Assembly: GCA_016286385.1 (NCBI GenBank)
Contig: JAEESO010000008.1
Location: 1 to 64,000, forward strand
Source: Bacteroidales bacterium
Lineage (GTDB): Bacteria > Bacteroidota > Bacteroidia > Bacteroidales > UBA932
Length of the DNA stretch: 64,000 bases
Direction of reading: 5' to 3'
Under the pieces are notes generated by a model. That model was not told the DNA's origin. It did no database searches and worked only from the letters and a program-made list of their open reading frames with translations. Each line of letters begins with the position of its first letter. Within the stretch, counting starts at the first letter, position 1. Positions 34,368 through 42,886 of this stretch are shown in pieces. Made by a program: the position numbers and the translations under genes.

Positions 34368-35366
34368 TTAATTGTTTTCTTCTTTTTTCCATTCAAAAGA
34401 ATATAGCAGGGACTCTACCTGGCGGAGGTACTGACGCTTGTCATATCTGGGGGCATAGACAAAGGCCTCCAGGACTATGATATCCTTTCCGTCAGGACTG
34501 TAAAATGAATGGGACACAAAGGGGCCGCCCATGAAGTCTCCGTGCACTTCCCAGAAGCCGCGGGTTTCCACAAAAGCCCTTCCCTTGTAGCTGAGGGAGC
34601 GGCATACCGGTTCCTGAGCCGTTGAAGTGGTCATATATGAGCCGTCAAACATTCCGGGGACGTTTGCCTGCATGATCTCATTGCGTTTTGAGATGATATT
34701 CTGGAGAGAGAATACATCGTCTCCTGAAACGGGATACTTGTAGATGAGGACGGTCTGGTTGGTGTACTGCTTTTCATCGGCAATCCATACAAAATCATCA
34801 GTGACCTTGCGGCAGCGGTAGCCGGAAGGGAAATGCAGGATGCCGCCCGTGACAGAGGCCACAGGGTCCTGCAGGGCGCGTTCCTCATAGAGTTTGGCAT
34901 TGGCGATAACACGGTCACGCTCCGCCTGCTCAAAGTACTCAGAAATGATCACGCAGTCGTGCTCAAAAAGGGCCAGGGCCTCATCCTCATCAAGGGCGTT
35001 GATCTGGACCACGGCCTGAGGCTGAGCCCACACGTTGTGTTTGTACACCACGCCCGTTGTCTGATTCAGGGGATTGATGTTGATGAGCAGCTGGTTGCGG
35101 TGCATCTTGAACATGTTGTTGAATGCTCCCGGGGGCACGTTGGACAGAGCAAAAAGCGGCTCACGCTGTGCCAGGTAAGGGGTATCGGCCGCCAGGACCT
35201 CACGGATTGCAACGCCAAGGTCTCCCTCCCACTGCTCACGCTCTATGGTCACAAGGACCTCTCCGGCCTTGCCGCTAACGTTGGGAAGAAGGGTCCCCTT
35301 CTTGTCATTCTTACAGCCGGCAAGTGCAAGGACTGCAAAAGCTAAGGCCAAAATACGATATTTCAT
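34368..35366 (-). CDS. DUF4837-family lipoprotein
   Basis: The 332-residue lipoprotein (lipobox Cys18, LALAGCKND) matches the Bacteroidota-specific DUF4837 family: NMFKMHRNQLLININP, YKHNVWAQPQAVVQI and the C-terminal GPFVSHSFYSPDGKDIIVLE. Function is unknown. It regularly accompanies rseP, as here, where it starts five bases downstream of the rseP stop. Confidence 0.85.
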   Translation of the reverse strand: MKYRILALAFAVLALAGCKNDKKGTLLPNVSGKAGEVLVTIEREQWEGDLGVAIREVLAADTPYLAQREPLFALSNVPPGAFNNMFKMHRNQLLININPLNQTTGVVYKHNVWAQPQAVVQINALDEDEALALFEHDCVIISEYFEQAERDRVIANAKLYEERALQDPVASVTGGILHFPSGYRCRKVTDDFVWIADEKQYTNQTVLIYKYPVSGDDVFSLQNIISKRNEIMQANVPGMFDGSYMTTSTAQEPVCRSLSYKGRAFVETRGFWEVHGDFMGGPFVSHSFYSPDGKDIIVLEAFVYAPRYDKRQYLRQVESLLYSFEWKKEENN

Positions 35367-35370
35367 ATGC

Positions 35371-36663
35371 TTATCTTATTAATCTCATTATATCATTGCC
35401 AAATGCCACAAACATAAGCAGAAGCAGGAGAATCATCCCTATCCACTGCGCCACAAGGAGGAATTTGTCCGAAGGTTTCCGGCCGGTAATCATCTCATAC
35501 AGGCAGAAAACTATGTGCCCGCCGTCAAGCGCCGGGATAGGCAGAAGGTTCATAACGCCAAGCATAATGGAAAGAAGCGCCAGGATGTACATGAACTGAT
35601 GCCAGTTCCAGGAAGACGGGAACACCTGGCCGATAGCCACGAAACTCCCCACGGACTTGTATGCGCCCGTGGACGGCGTTGCCACAAGCCTGAGGTCCCT
35701 GAGGTATCCTGTAACGGACTCCCAGGCCCAGCTGCAGCCGGCGGGAACGGCCTCAAGCACGGTGTATTCCCTGTGTTTGAGGTATGTATTCACAAAGAAC
35801 ACCCCCAGCATTCCAAGGGAATCCACCTGAACCGGCACATCAACTGACTCTCCGCCACGGAGCACCGTAACCTGGAGAGCTTCTCCGGGATGTGCCCTCA
35901 GGACTTTCTGGGCATCCTGAAGATATGGCGTATCCTCACCGGAGACCCCCACAATCCGGTCCCCTTTGAGGAGGGCCGAATTAGGAGATGTGGCCATGAC
36001 GCTGTCCACATAGAACGGAAGGGCTATGTCAAACATTCCGGGAGTATTCAGGACATCCCCTATTAGGGCCTGGTCTATGTAGATATCAAGGGTATCGGCC
36101 CCGCGGAGAACCGTAGCCTTACGCACCCTTCGGCGGGCAAGGTCACTCTGGAGATCCATGAACTCCTGAGGAGCGTAGTCGTCATAAAGCAGGATGCGGT
36201 CACCGGTACGGAAACCCATGTCATAACCCAGTTCATTCACGTACACGGGATTATCGTTGGGAATGTAATTCTTGCCCCAGATGGCAAGGATAGCCACAAA
36301 AAGGCCGATGGCCAGGATAAAATTATTGAGCACTCCCCCGCTCATCACAAGGAGGCGCTGCCAGGCGGGCTTTGAGCGGAACTCCCAGGGCTCCGGGGCG
36401 TGTTTCAGCTGCTCCGTGTCCAGGGACTCGTCCACCATACCGGCAATCTTGCAGTAGCCGCCAAGGGGCAGCCAGCCCATGCCGTATTCCGTCTCACCTA
36501 TCTTGAAAGAAAAGAGCTTAAAGCCCCCCACATCAAAGAAAAGGAAAAATTTCTCTACCCTTATACCAAATACACGGGCCCAGAAATAGTGTCCAAACTC
36601 ATGGAAAATGATGAGTACGGACAGGGCCAGTATAACCTGTAATGTCTTTAAAAGTGCAATCAT
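35371..36663 (-). CDS. rseP: RseP/site-2-type intramembrane metalloprotease
   Basis: The 430-residue membrane protease cuts anti-sigma factors or signal-peptide remnants within the membrane. The zinc site HEFGH is in the first helix (IIFHEFGHYFWARVFGI) and the third ligand in NLLPIPALDGGHIVF near the C-terminus. One or two PDZ-like regions lie between (about 210-310). It overlaps dxr by four bases, the common dxr-rseP pairing. Confidence 0.94.
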   Translation of the reverse strand: MIALLKTLQVILALSVLIIFHEFGHYFWARVFGIRVEKFFLFFDVGGFKLFSFKIGETEYGMGWLPLGGYCKIAGMVDESLDTEQLKHAPEPWEFRSKPAWQRLLVMSGGVLNNFILAIGLFVAILAIWGKNYIPNDNPVYVNELGYDMGFRTGDRILLYDDYAPQEFMDLQSDLARRRVRKATVLRGADTLDIYIDQALIGDVLNTPGMFDIALPFYVDSVMATSPNSALLKGDRIVGVSGEDTPYLQDAQKVLRAHPGEALQVTVLRGGESVDVPVQVDSLGMLGVFFVNTYLKHREYTVLEAVPAGCSWAWESVTGYLRDLRLVATPSTGAYKSVGSFVAIGQVFPSSWNWHQFMYILALLSIMLGVMNLLPIPALDGGHIVFCLYEMITGRKPSDKFLLVAQWIGMILLLLLMFVAFGNDIMRLIR

Positions 36664-37799
36664 TTACGCCTGGACATCTCATAAGCAACCCTGTGGGTTT
36701 CGAAGATGTCTTCCAGGGATGGCTCAGCTACAAAATTCACGCCATCCATAACGCGTGAAATGGTGTCAGGGATATCGTAGAACCTTATTTTATCTGACAG
36801 GAACGCCGCCACCGCCGCTTCATTGGCGGCATTCATGGCGCAGGGGATGTTTCCGCCGCGTCTGAAGGCTTCAAATGCAAGGCCTAGGCACGGGAATTTG
36901 TCAAAGTCAGGTTTCTCAAACGTGAGGGATCTCATCTCCTCAAAATTGAGCCTTTTCCCTTCCAGGGGAAGACGCTCCGGATATGCCATTGCAAGCTGGA
37001 TTGGAAGCCTCATATCCGGGCAGCCCAGCTGGGCAATTACGGCGCCGTCCTCAAACTCCACCATGGAGTGAATCACTGACTCTGGATGCACCACCACATT
37101 AATCTGGGAAGCGTTCACGCCAAAGAGCCACGCCGCCTCAATCACCTCAAATCCCTTGTTCATCATGGTGGCGGAATCTATGGTGATCTTGGCGCCCATA
37201 TCCCAGTTGGGATGCCTCAGGGCCTCGTTTTTAGTGGCCGCAGCAATGCGCCCCTTCTCCCAGGTGCGGAAAGGCCCGCCGGAAGCGGTGAGGTGAATGC
37301 GGGAAAGCTTGTTTCCCTGCGCCCCCAGAAGGCACTGGAAAATGGCCGAATGCTCCGAGTCCACTGGATAGATGGGAGCCTTGTGCCGGGCTGCCGCCTT
37401 CATCACAATGGCACCGGCCGCAACCAGGGTTTCTTTGTTGGCAAGGGCTATTGTCTTGGACGCCTCGATGGCCGCCAGAGTAGGTTTTAGCCCGCTGAAG
37501 CCCACCATAGCCGCAACCACAACATCCACTGAGCGGTCCTGCACAAGCTCGCAGGCGGCATCTATGCCCAGACGGACATCGGCCCAGGGAAGCGCGGCAC
37601 ACACCTGATTGTACTTTGAAGGGTTGCAGATAACCACATGCGGCACCTTGAAAGCGCGCGCCTGCTCGATGAGGAGTTCTGCGCTGTTGTTGGCCGATAT
37701 CATATACACGGAGAACCTGTCCGGATGCTGACGCACCACGTCCAGGGTCTGCGTGCCGATAGACCCCGTGGATCCAAGTATGGCGATGGACTTTTTCAT
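36660..37799 (-). CDS. dxr: 1-deoxy-D-xylulose-5-phosphate reductoisomerase
   Basis: The enzyme catalyses the committing step of the MEP isoprenoid pathway. I use the ATG at 37799 (MKKSIAILGSTGSIGTQTLDV), just after the M23 gene, giving 379 residues. The NADPH site GSTGSIG, the metal site VDSEHSAIFQCL and the substrate loop MNKGFEVIEAAWLF are all present. It is translationally coupled to rseP by a four-base overlap. Confidence 0.96.
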   Translation of the reverse strand: MKKSIAILGSTGSIGTQTLDVVRQHPDRFSVYMISANNSAELLIEQARAFKVPHVVICNPSKYNQVCAALPWADVRLGIDAACELVQDRSVDVVVAAMVGFSGLKPTLAAIEASKTIALANKETLVAAGAIVMKAAARHKAPIYPVDSEHSAIFQCLLGAQGNKLSRIHLTASGGPFRTWEKGRIAAATKNEALRHPNWDMGAKITIDSATMMNKGFEVIEAAWLFGVNASQINVVVHPESVIHSMVEFEDGAVIAQLGCPDMRLPIQLAMAYPERLPLEGKRLNFEEMRSLTFEKPDFDKFPCLGLAFEAFRRGGNIPCAMNAANEAAVAAFLSDKIRFYDIPDTISRVMDGVNFVAEPSLEDIFETHRVAYEMSRRK

Positions 37800-37801
37800 A
37801 G

Positions 37802-38641
37802 CTAGAAGCTTATATATTCTGCAGGATCTGCCGGGCGGCCGTTGTACCAAAGTTCAAAGTGGAGGTGGTCACCCTTGGTGAGGGAAGGCGACGAAGCCAG
37901 CAGAGCCACCGGCGTACCGGCCTTGACGTTGTCCCCCACCCTGTGCAGCAGCTTTTGGTTGTTGCGGTAGATGGAAATGATGTCTCCCTTGTGCTGGAGG
38001 ATGATTGAGTAGCCCTTGTCCTGGTCCCAGCCGGTAGAGATGACCGTGCCATCCAGCACGCTCATGACCATTGTGCCCGCAGGGGCGGTGATATCCGTCC
38101 AGGGGTGGACGGTTGCGTCAAAGGCGTTGGAGATCACACCCTTGATGGGCGGGAAGAACGTTTGGGCCTCGATGGGAAGGATGCGGCCCTGGGAAGACAC
38201 TCCAAACTGCTCCTGGGCGGAAACATCGGCCCTTAGGAGAGAATCTCTCAGCTCCAGGTACTTGGCCGATGGCAGCGCCGACGACCCCTTGCTCCCAAGG
38301 ATAAGGGAATCCATGCGGATGGGCTCCTGGCCCGTGACGATGCGGCGGAGATTCTCACTGTAGAGCTGCCACTGGATGATGCGGGTTTCCAGGGAATCTA
38401 TCCTCTGGGCATTCTGGATGGCCTGACGCCGGGAATAAGCGTCAGGATAACCCGGGATGAAGGTTCTGATGGGTGTGTATGCTATTATGCAGAAAAGGCC
38501 AACTATAAAAATTACCACTGCCGATGTTATGGCCACAATCATTGTTGTCTGGCTGAAGCGGAGGCTCCAGAGGCGTTCATGGGAGGAGGCGTCCACCATT
38601 GACAGACGGAAATTCCGGGCCTTGTGTTCTTTTCTTTCCAT
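37802..38641 (-). CDS. Membrane-anchored M23 (LytM) peptidoglycan endopeptidase
   Basis: The 279-residue protein has a short cytoplasmic segment, one membrane helix (about 32-56), a linker and a C-terminal LytM domain (about 165-275). Zinc ligands are visible in ATVHPWTDITAP and DHLHFELW. The usual YGHL motif is replaced by SIYRNNQKLLHRVG, as in many Bacteroidota homologues. It should act on peptide cross-links in the periplasm. It is the first gene of a long operon (dxr, rseP and onward). Confidence 0.88.
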   Translation of the reverse strand: MERKEHKARNFRLSMVDASSHERLWSLRFSQTTMIVAITSAVVIFIVGLFCIIAYTPIRTFIPGYPDAYSRRQAIQNAQRIDSLETRIIQWQLYSENLRRIVTGQEPIRMDSLILGSKGSSALPSAKYLELRDSLLRADVSAQEQFGVSSQGRILPIEAQTFFPPIKGVISNAFDATVHPWTDITAPAGTMVMSVLDGTVISTGWDQDKGYSIILQHKGDIISIYRNNQKLLHRVGDNVKAGTPVALLASSPSLTKGDHLHFELWYNGRPADPAEYISF

Positions 38642-38650
38642 AATTATTCT

Positions 38651-38658
38651 TAACTTTG
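38651..38658 (+). promoter_or_regulatory. -7 box of ruvX-def
   Basis: TAACTTTG matches TAnnTTTG and ends 12 bases before the ruvX start, so the leader would be only a few bases long. Confidence 0.55.
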
Positions 38659-38670
38659 CGCCCGGAATCC

Positions 38671-39090
38671 ATGGACAGAATCATAGGCATAGATTTTGGG
38701 CTCAAGCGCACCGGCCTGGCAGTAAGCGACCCCCTGGGGATCTTTGCTCAGGCACTTGATACGGTACACTCTACAAAGATAATAGAATATCTCAAAACTT
38801 ATGCTCAAAAAGAGAGAATCATTGGATTTGTGATAGGATATCCGGTAAATCTGGACGGCCGCCCGTCGGAGGCCAAGGCCCACGTGGACGCCTTCCTCCC
38901 CCAGCTCCGGAAAGCCTTCCCGGACGTTCCCGTAACGCTTGAGGATGAACGCTTTACCTCCGTCCTTGCCCACCGCGCAATGATAGACGGCGGCATGAAA
39001 GCCTCCCGCCGCAGGGACAAGACGGAAGTGGACCGTATATCGGCCGCAATAATACTCCAGGGGTATCTGGACCGTAATTCCAAAGGATAA
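38671..39090 (+). CDS. ruvX: RuvX/YqgF Holliday-junction resolvase-like nuclease
   Basis: The protein begins MDRIIGIDFGLKRTGLAVSD (ATG at 38671), with 139 residues, normal for YqgF. The acidic RNase-H-fold residues lie in IGIDFGLKRTG, TLEDERFTS and DKTEVDRISA. Members process pre-16S rRNA and may act on branched DNA. It is followed by def after four bases. Confidence 0.92.
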   Translation: MDRIIGIDFGLKRTGLAVSDPLGIFAQALDTVHSTKIIEYLKTYAQKERIIGFVIGYPVNLDGRPSEAKAHVDAFLPQLRKAFPDVPVTLEDERFTSVLAHRAMIDGGMKASRRRDKTEVDRISAAIILQGYLDRNSKG

Positions 39091-39094
39091 GATT

Positions 39095-39649
39095 ATGATT
39101 AAACCTATATACTTATACGGCGCGGAGGTTCTCCGCCAGAAGGCCTCGGAGGCCAACCTCAATGACCGTGAAGCCATCGCCGCACTGGTCCAGGACCTCA
39201 AGGACACCCTGGTGAGGGCCGATGGCTGCGGCCTCGCCGCCCCCCAGATCGGCGTCAGCCAGCGTGTAGTGATTGTGGACGGTGACGTGGTTGCCGACAC
39301 ATACCCCTATCTGAAAGACTTCCGCCGCACACTTATCAACCCAGAAATCCTGGAGGAAAGCCCGGAGCAGGTAACCTACTCCGAGGGCTGCCTCTCCATC
39401 CCCGGCATTTACTGCGACGTCCTCAGGCCCAAGAAGATCAAGGTCCGTTACTACAATGAGGCCCTTGAGGAGGTAACGGAGGAATTTGACAACTTTGCAG
39501 CCCGTATGATCCAGCATGAACTTTCCCACCTTGACGGAGACCTCTTCACGGACCACGCGGCGCCCATCCGTAAAAAAATGATATCCAGCAAGCTGCTGAA
39601 TATCACTAAAGGAAAAGTGCATCCGCACTATAATAGCAAACTCCGCTAG
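39095..39649 (+). CDS. def: Peptide deformylase
   Basis: The 184-residue metalloenzyme removes the formyl group of nascent proteins. All three motifs are present: GCGLAAPQIG, EGCLSIPG and QHELSHLDGDLF. It is cotranscribed with ruvX and ends before a double terminator. Confidence 0.97.
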   Translation: MIKPIYLYGAEVLRQKASEANLNDREAIAALVQDLKDTLVRADGCGLAAPQIGVSQRVVIVDGDVVADTYPYLKDFRRTLINPEILEESPEQVTYSEGCLSIPGIYCDVLRPKKIKVRYYNEALEEVTEEFDNFAARMIQHELSHLDGDLFTDHAAPIRKKMISSKLLNITKGKVHPHYNSKLR

Positions 39650-39672
39650 GCCTACGCGCCTTTTTGCTTTTG

Positions 39673-39689
39673 AGGGGGCTCTGCCCCCT
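39673..39689. terminator. Hairpin between def and the M23-LysM gene
   Basis: AGGGGGC/GCCCCCT around TCT, perfect seven-base arms. It lies between convergent genes and probably serves both, although its flanking T runs are weak. Confidence 0.6.
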
Positions 39690-39700
39690 ATTATCCCCCG

Positions 39701-39726
39701 CCGGCCCCTTGGGCCGGTATTTTCTT
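39701..39726 (+). terminator. Rho-independent terminator of ruvX-def
   Basis: CCGGCCC/GGGCCGG around CTT, followed by TATTTTCTT on the plus strand. Confidence 0.82.
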
Positions 39727-39728
39727 AG

Positions 39729-40766
39729 CTAGCGGACACGTAGACGCTGTCCAACGCGTAGGATGGAGGTTTCTTTTATGCCGTTGAGGCGGCACAGTTC
39801 ACGCACGGAAGTATGGTACTTGCGGGCGATGGCAGAAAGCGTGTCTCCGGAGCGGACCGTGTGATAGCGCATTGCTGCGGCCTCGGCGGCGGCGCGTGCT
39901 GCAGCCTCCTTCTTTGCCTGTTCCTCCGCTGCCAGGCGGTCTTCCTCATCAGTGCGGAAGATTTCGTCTTCGTCGTCTACGCTCTGGACATAGCGTTGAT
40001 TGGGATTGAAGTACCAGGAACGGATCTTTAGGAGACGGTGCCTGAGGGTACCGTTTTCAAAATCTATGAGCCAGGCGGGGTCAAATGCAGCGCCCCTGTA
40101 ACGCGTCTCAAAGTGAAGGTGCGGGCCGGTAGAGCGCCCCGTGGACCCTCCAAGGCCTATTATATCCCCGGCGTTCACCCAGTCTCCGGACTGGACGTCC
40201 CGGCGGGAAAGATGGCCGTAGAAGGTTTCCAGGCCGTTGGCGTGACGGATAACCACAAGGTTTCCGTAGCCGCCAACATAGTCCGAGATACGTACCTTTC
40301 CGTCAAAGGCGGCAGGGACCGGGGTACCGGTAGGATAAGGCAGGTCTATGCCCTGGTGACGGCGCCCGTGACGGTACCCGTATTGAGACCTGGGGTGCGT
40401 CTGGTAGGGGCAGCAGTATGAATCCAGGGTGTCTACGACCCATATTGAGAAGCGGTCCGGGAGATCCTCAGGCTCCTCCCTGTAGGGGTTTACGGCACGT
40501 GTGTCCCAGTTGGCGGTGAAGACGCTGTCCTCCACAACCTTGGCGGGATCTTTCACATACCGGTAGGTGCCGTTATTGTAAAGGACCACCTTCACGGCGG
40601 GGTTGCCGGTGTCCAGGGTATCGGCATAAGGAGTGCTCTTCCTGTTGGAGGAAGTGAGCTTCTGACGGCCGAAAGAGTGCCTCAGGGAATCTGCCTGCCT
40701 GTCCTGGGCGCCTACCGTCACAGCTGCGGCAAGGCCCGCTAGAATCAGTAAGAATCTTCTCATCAA
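39729..40766 (-). CDS. M23 endopeptidase with C-terminal LysM domain
   Basis: The 345-residue exported enzyme (signal peptide about 1-20) has a complete LytM site (GRRHQGIDLPYPTG, TFYGHLS, GPHLHFETR), an Ala/Glu-rich helical linker (about 268-298) and a LysM domain (YHTVRSGDTLSAIARKY, about 299-345) that binds peptidoglycan. It should cleave cell-wall cross-links during growth or division. It follows the phosphohexomutase gene by three bases. Confidence 0.93.
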   Translation of the reverse strand: MMRRFLLILAGLAAAVTVGAQDRQADSLRHSFGRQKLTSSNRKSTPYADTLDTGNPAVKVVLYNNGTYRYVKDPAKVVEDSVFTANWDTRAVNPYREEPEDLPDRFSIWVVDTLDSYCCPYQTHPRSQYGYRHGRRHQGIDLPYPTGTPVPAAFDGKVRISDYVGGYGNLVVIRHANGLETFYGHLSRRDVQSGDWVNAGDIIGLGGSTGRSTGPHLHFETRYRGAAFDPAWLIDFENGTLRHRLLKIRSWYFNPNQRYVQSVDDEDEIFRTDEEDRLAAEEQAKKEAAARAAAEAAAMRYHTVRSGDTLSAIARKYHTSVRELCRLNGIKETSILRVGQRLRVR

Positions 40767-40769
40767 CCG

Positions 40770-42137
40770 CTACCTCTTTCCTCCGAATTTACCCACGATT
40801 ATTTCATCGGCCTTTGCAATCTTCTCATTCAGCACATCCCTTGAAGTTGCCTCGCAGATGAAGCGGAGGTAGGGTTCCGTGTTGGAAGGACGGATGTTGA
40901 ACCACCAGCCGGGAAATTCCAGGCGGTAGCCGTCGAAGTCCATCACCTTGGTGGGAGTTTCCGTGCTCTCGAAATAGGCCTTGACGGCATCCATGGCGCC
41001 CTTTTTGTCCTCAACCTTGTAGTTAATCTCACCGGAATTCTCATAGCCGGTAAGGCGGTCCATTTCTTCTGAGAGTTTTATTCCCTGCTTCTTGAGGGCC
41101 GATACTATCCTGAGCACGATGATGCTGGAGAGCATGCCGGAGTCACTGTAGAAGAAGTCCTTGAAATAGTAGTGGCCGGCAAGTTCTCCGCCCCAGAGAC
41201 CGTCAATCTCACGGAGTTTGGGTGCGGCGAAGGCACGGCCTACGCGCCAGGTGTGGACATCGGCATTGTATTTACTGCGAAGTTCTTCTGCAACTGCAAG
41301 GCTGGAGCGGATTTCCTGAAGAACCCTGGGATTCTTCTCCCCTCTTTCGTCGCAGAAATAGCGGGCCATAAGGGCAATCACAAGGTCAGGGGCCACAAAG
41401 CGGGCTTTGTCGTCCACAAACATAACGCGGTCTGCGTCGCCGTCGTAGATGACGCCTACATCGGCCTTGATCTCAGAGACAAGCTTCTTCAGGGGCTCCA
41501 CGTTCTTGGGGACCAGGGGGTTGGGCTCGTGGTTGGGGAAATTGCCGTCCATTTCGTCGAAGAGGAAGGTGGCGTTCTCTCCCTTGTAGATTTCCTTAGC
41601 AAAGAGGCAGCTCATACCGTTGGAAAGGTCGAAGGCAATCTTGAGGTTGGAGTAGTCTCCCTTGTATTTTTTGAGAAAGGCGATGTAATCCGGCTTAATG
41701 TCAATCTCCGTGACTTTTCCGGGCTTTGCGGCCTTGGGGGTGGGACGGCCTTCGTCAATCCACTGCTTGATCTGGCCAAGACCAGTGTCCAGGCCCACCG
41801 GAAGGGCGTTTTCACGGCTTACCTTCATACCGTTGTACTCCGGCGGGTTGTGGCTGGCGGTAATCTGGACCGAAGCCTTGTAGCCATAATTGGCCGTGCC
41901 AAAATACACAAGGGGCGTGCTGCTGAGGCCGATATCGTCTACATCGGCACCGGCATCCGTGATGCCCTTGATAAGGTAGTCGTGAATCTCCTGCCCGGAG
42001 ACGCGGCAGTCGCGGCCCACCAGGACCTTATTTGCCTTCAAAAGTTCCGGCAGGAAATAACCTACCTTGTATGCGGTTTCCTTGTCAAAATCCACGTTGT
42101 AGATACCGCGGATGTCATAAGCGTGAAATGCACCCAT
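40770..42137 (-). CDS. Phosphomannomutase/phosphoglucomutase
   Basis: The 455-residue cytoplasmic enzyme of the alpha-D-phosphohexomutase family interconverts hexose 1- and 6-phosphates for polysaccharide and LPS precursors. It shows the catalytic serine loop TASHNPPEYNGMKVS, metal loop DGDADRVMFVD, sugar loop GELAGHYYFKD and phosphate loop RPSNTEPYLRF. Bacteroidales copies are often called manB. A promoter about 135 bases upstream lies inside an HTH gene remnant. Confidence 0.93.
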   Translation of the reverse strand: MGAFHAYDIRGIYNVDFDKETAYKVGYFLPELLKANKVLVGRDCRVSGQEIHDYLIKGITDAGADVDDIGLSSTPLVYFGTANYGYKASVQITASHNPPEYNGMKVSRENALPVGLDTGLGQIKQWIDEGRPTPKAAKPGKVTEIDIKPDYIAFLKKYKGDYSNLKIAFDLSNGMSCLFAKEIYKGENATFLFDEMDGNFPNHEPNPLVPKNVEPLKKLVSEIKADVGVIYDGDADRVMFVDDKARFVAPDLVIALMARYFCDERGEKNPRVLQEIRSSLAVAEELRSKYNADVHTWRVGRAFAAPKLREIDGLWGGELAGHYYFKDFFYSDSGMLSSIIVLRIVSALKKQGIKLSEEMDRLTGYENSGEINYKVEDKKGAMDAVKAYFESTETPTKVMDFDGYRLEFPGWWFNIRPSNTEPYLRFICEATSRDVLNEKIAKADEIIVGKFGGKR

Positions 42138-42270
42138 ATTGAATGTATCGATTAAGTTATTAATTCTAAACCTTTTATGCTATTATTAAGTGGAGTTGGG
42201 TAACAAACGGGTAACAAAACCGGAGATAAAAAAGTGCCGTCAATGTCACTCTGTCCGTACCTATATCGTA

Positions 42271-42302
42271 CAAAATTACAAAAATTTCTTCATGACGCCA
42301 AA
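42271..42302 (-). promoter_or_regulatory. Probable promoter of the phosphohexomutase operon
   Basis: On the minus strand TTTG (42299-42302), a 20-base spacer and TAATTTTG (42271-42278) fit the -33/-7 pattern. It would give a leader of about 125 bases and overlaps the end of the HTH remnant. Confidence 0.55.
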
Positions 42303-42428
42303 TGAGTGCAACTCCGCATCTGTAGCGTGGCGGTTGGAGAGCAACCACCTTTCCACTTCCTCCCGGTCAAAGTATATTTCCTTCCCGTTGGGCCGATAGT
42401 AAGGAATCCGGTTTGCGTTCGTCGACTT
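42276..42428 (-). pseudogene. C-terminal remnant of an excisionase-type HTH protein
   Basis: A 50-codon open stretch without its own start reads NANRIPYYRPNGKEIYF, DREEVERWLLSNRHATDAEL and ends KKFL. This is the wing and helix end of the MerR/excisionase-like HTH_17 proteins carried by Bacteroidota conjugative and mobilisable elements. The recognition helix and N-terminus are missing: a stop precedes the fragment, and upstream sequence shows no continuation. It is most likely a scar of a departed or decayed mobile element at the edge of the PUL-like locus. Confidence 0.65.
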
Positions 42429-42484
42429 TCACTGCAAAGGAAAACAATGCTTCGCAAACGTCCAAATTCCGTAAAGAAAAGTGC

Positions 42485-42507
42485 GGCAAAACAATACTCG
42501 TTTTGCC
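42485..42507. repeat. Short perfect inverted repeat
   Basis: GGCAAAAC (42485-42492) and GTTTTGCC (42500-42507) around AATACTC. It lies beyond the last gene of the locus and could act as its terminator, although no long T run follows. Confidence 0.45.
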
Positions 42508-42587
42508 ACAGAAAACCGGCCTGTCACTTCAGCGCCATTCCAGGTTCCGCAAGGAGGAATACCGGCTTGAGATGTGGCCTATGTTCT

Positions 42588-42881
42588 TCACCGAGCGACG
42601 CGGATACCATACTTTTTAAGGATTTTCAGCACTTTAAGCTCACTGTACATAGGAAGGTAAATCAGGCGCTCGTGCTCCTTCCCGTCCATGTTGGCCACCA
42701 TGGTTATCGGCTTGTCTTCTCCGCCCGCCTTTTGCACCGCCGCACCGGCCCGGTGATATGGATTCTCCGTAGGGAGCACTTTGCCGCTCAAACCCATCTG
42801 AAAACCGTCGTACCAGATGGTCTGGGCGGCAGCAGCGGCACACATCGTGAATGCAAGCACAAAAAGGACCGGCTTCTTCAT
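42588..42881 (-). pseudogene. Collapsed SGNH-hydrolase copy (three fused fragments)
   Basis: The open frame encodes 97 residues with a signal peptide (ending AAAAAQ). Three pieces match the SGNH esterase at 47294-48394 in the same order: LSGKVLPTENPYHR (LVGKVFPDTGNPYQR), EDKPITMVANMD then RLIYLPM (LDKPVNMIKDMD, LLYLPV), and the end VLKILKKYGIR (VLRILRKYGIK). The parts between, including the catalytic Ser and the Asp-His block, are missing, yet the frame is intact. I call it an internally deleted pseudogene, although a small expressed secreted protein cannot be excluded. It follows the antiporter gene by five bases. Confidence 0.6.
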
Positions 42882-42886
42882 AACAT

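Larger units (their letters stand above)
42138..42587. other. 450-base junction between backbone and PUL-like locus
   Basis: This stretch holds no intact gene. It contains the phosphohexomutase promoter, the C-terminal part of an excisionase-like HTH gene on the minus strand (42276-42428), two adjacent GGGTAACAAA copies near 42199-42220, and a hairpin GGCAAAAC/GTTTTGCC (42485-42507). The rest shows nothing recognisable. Confidence 0.6.
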
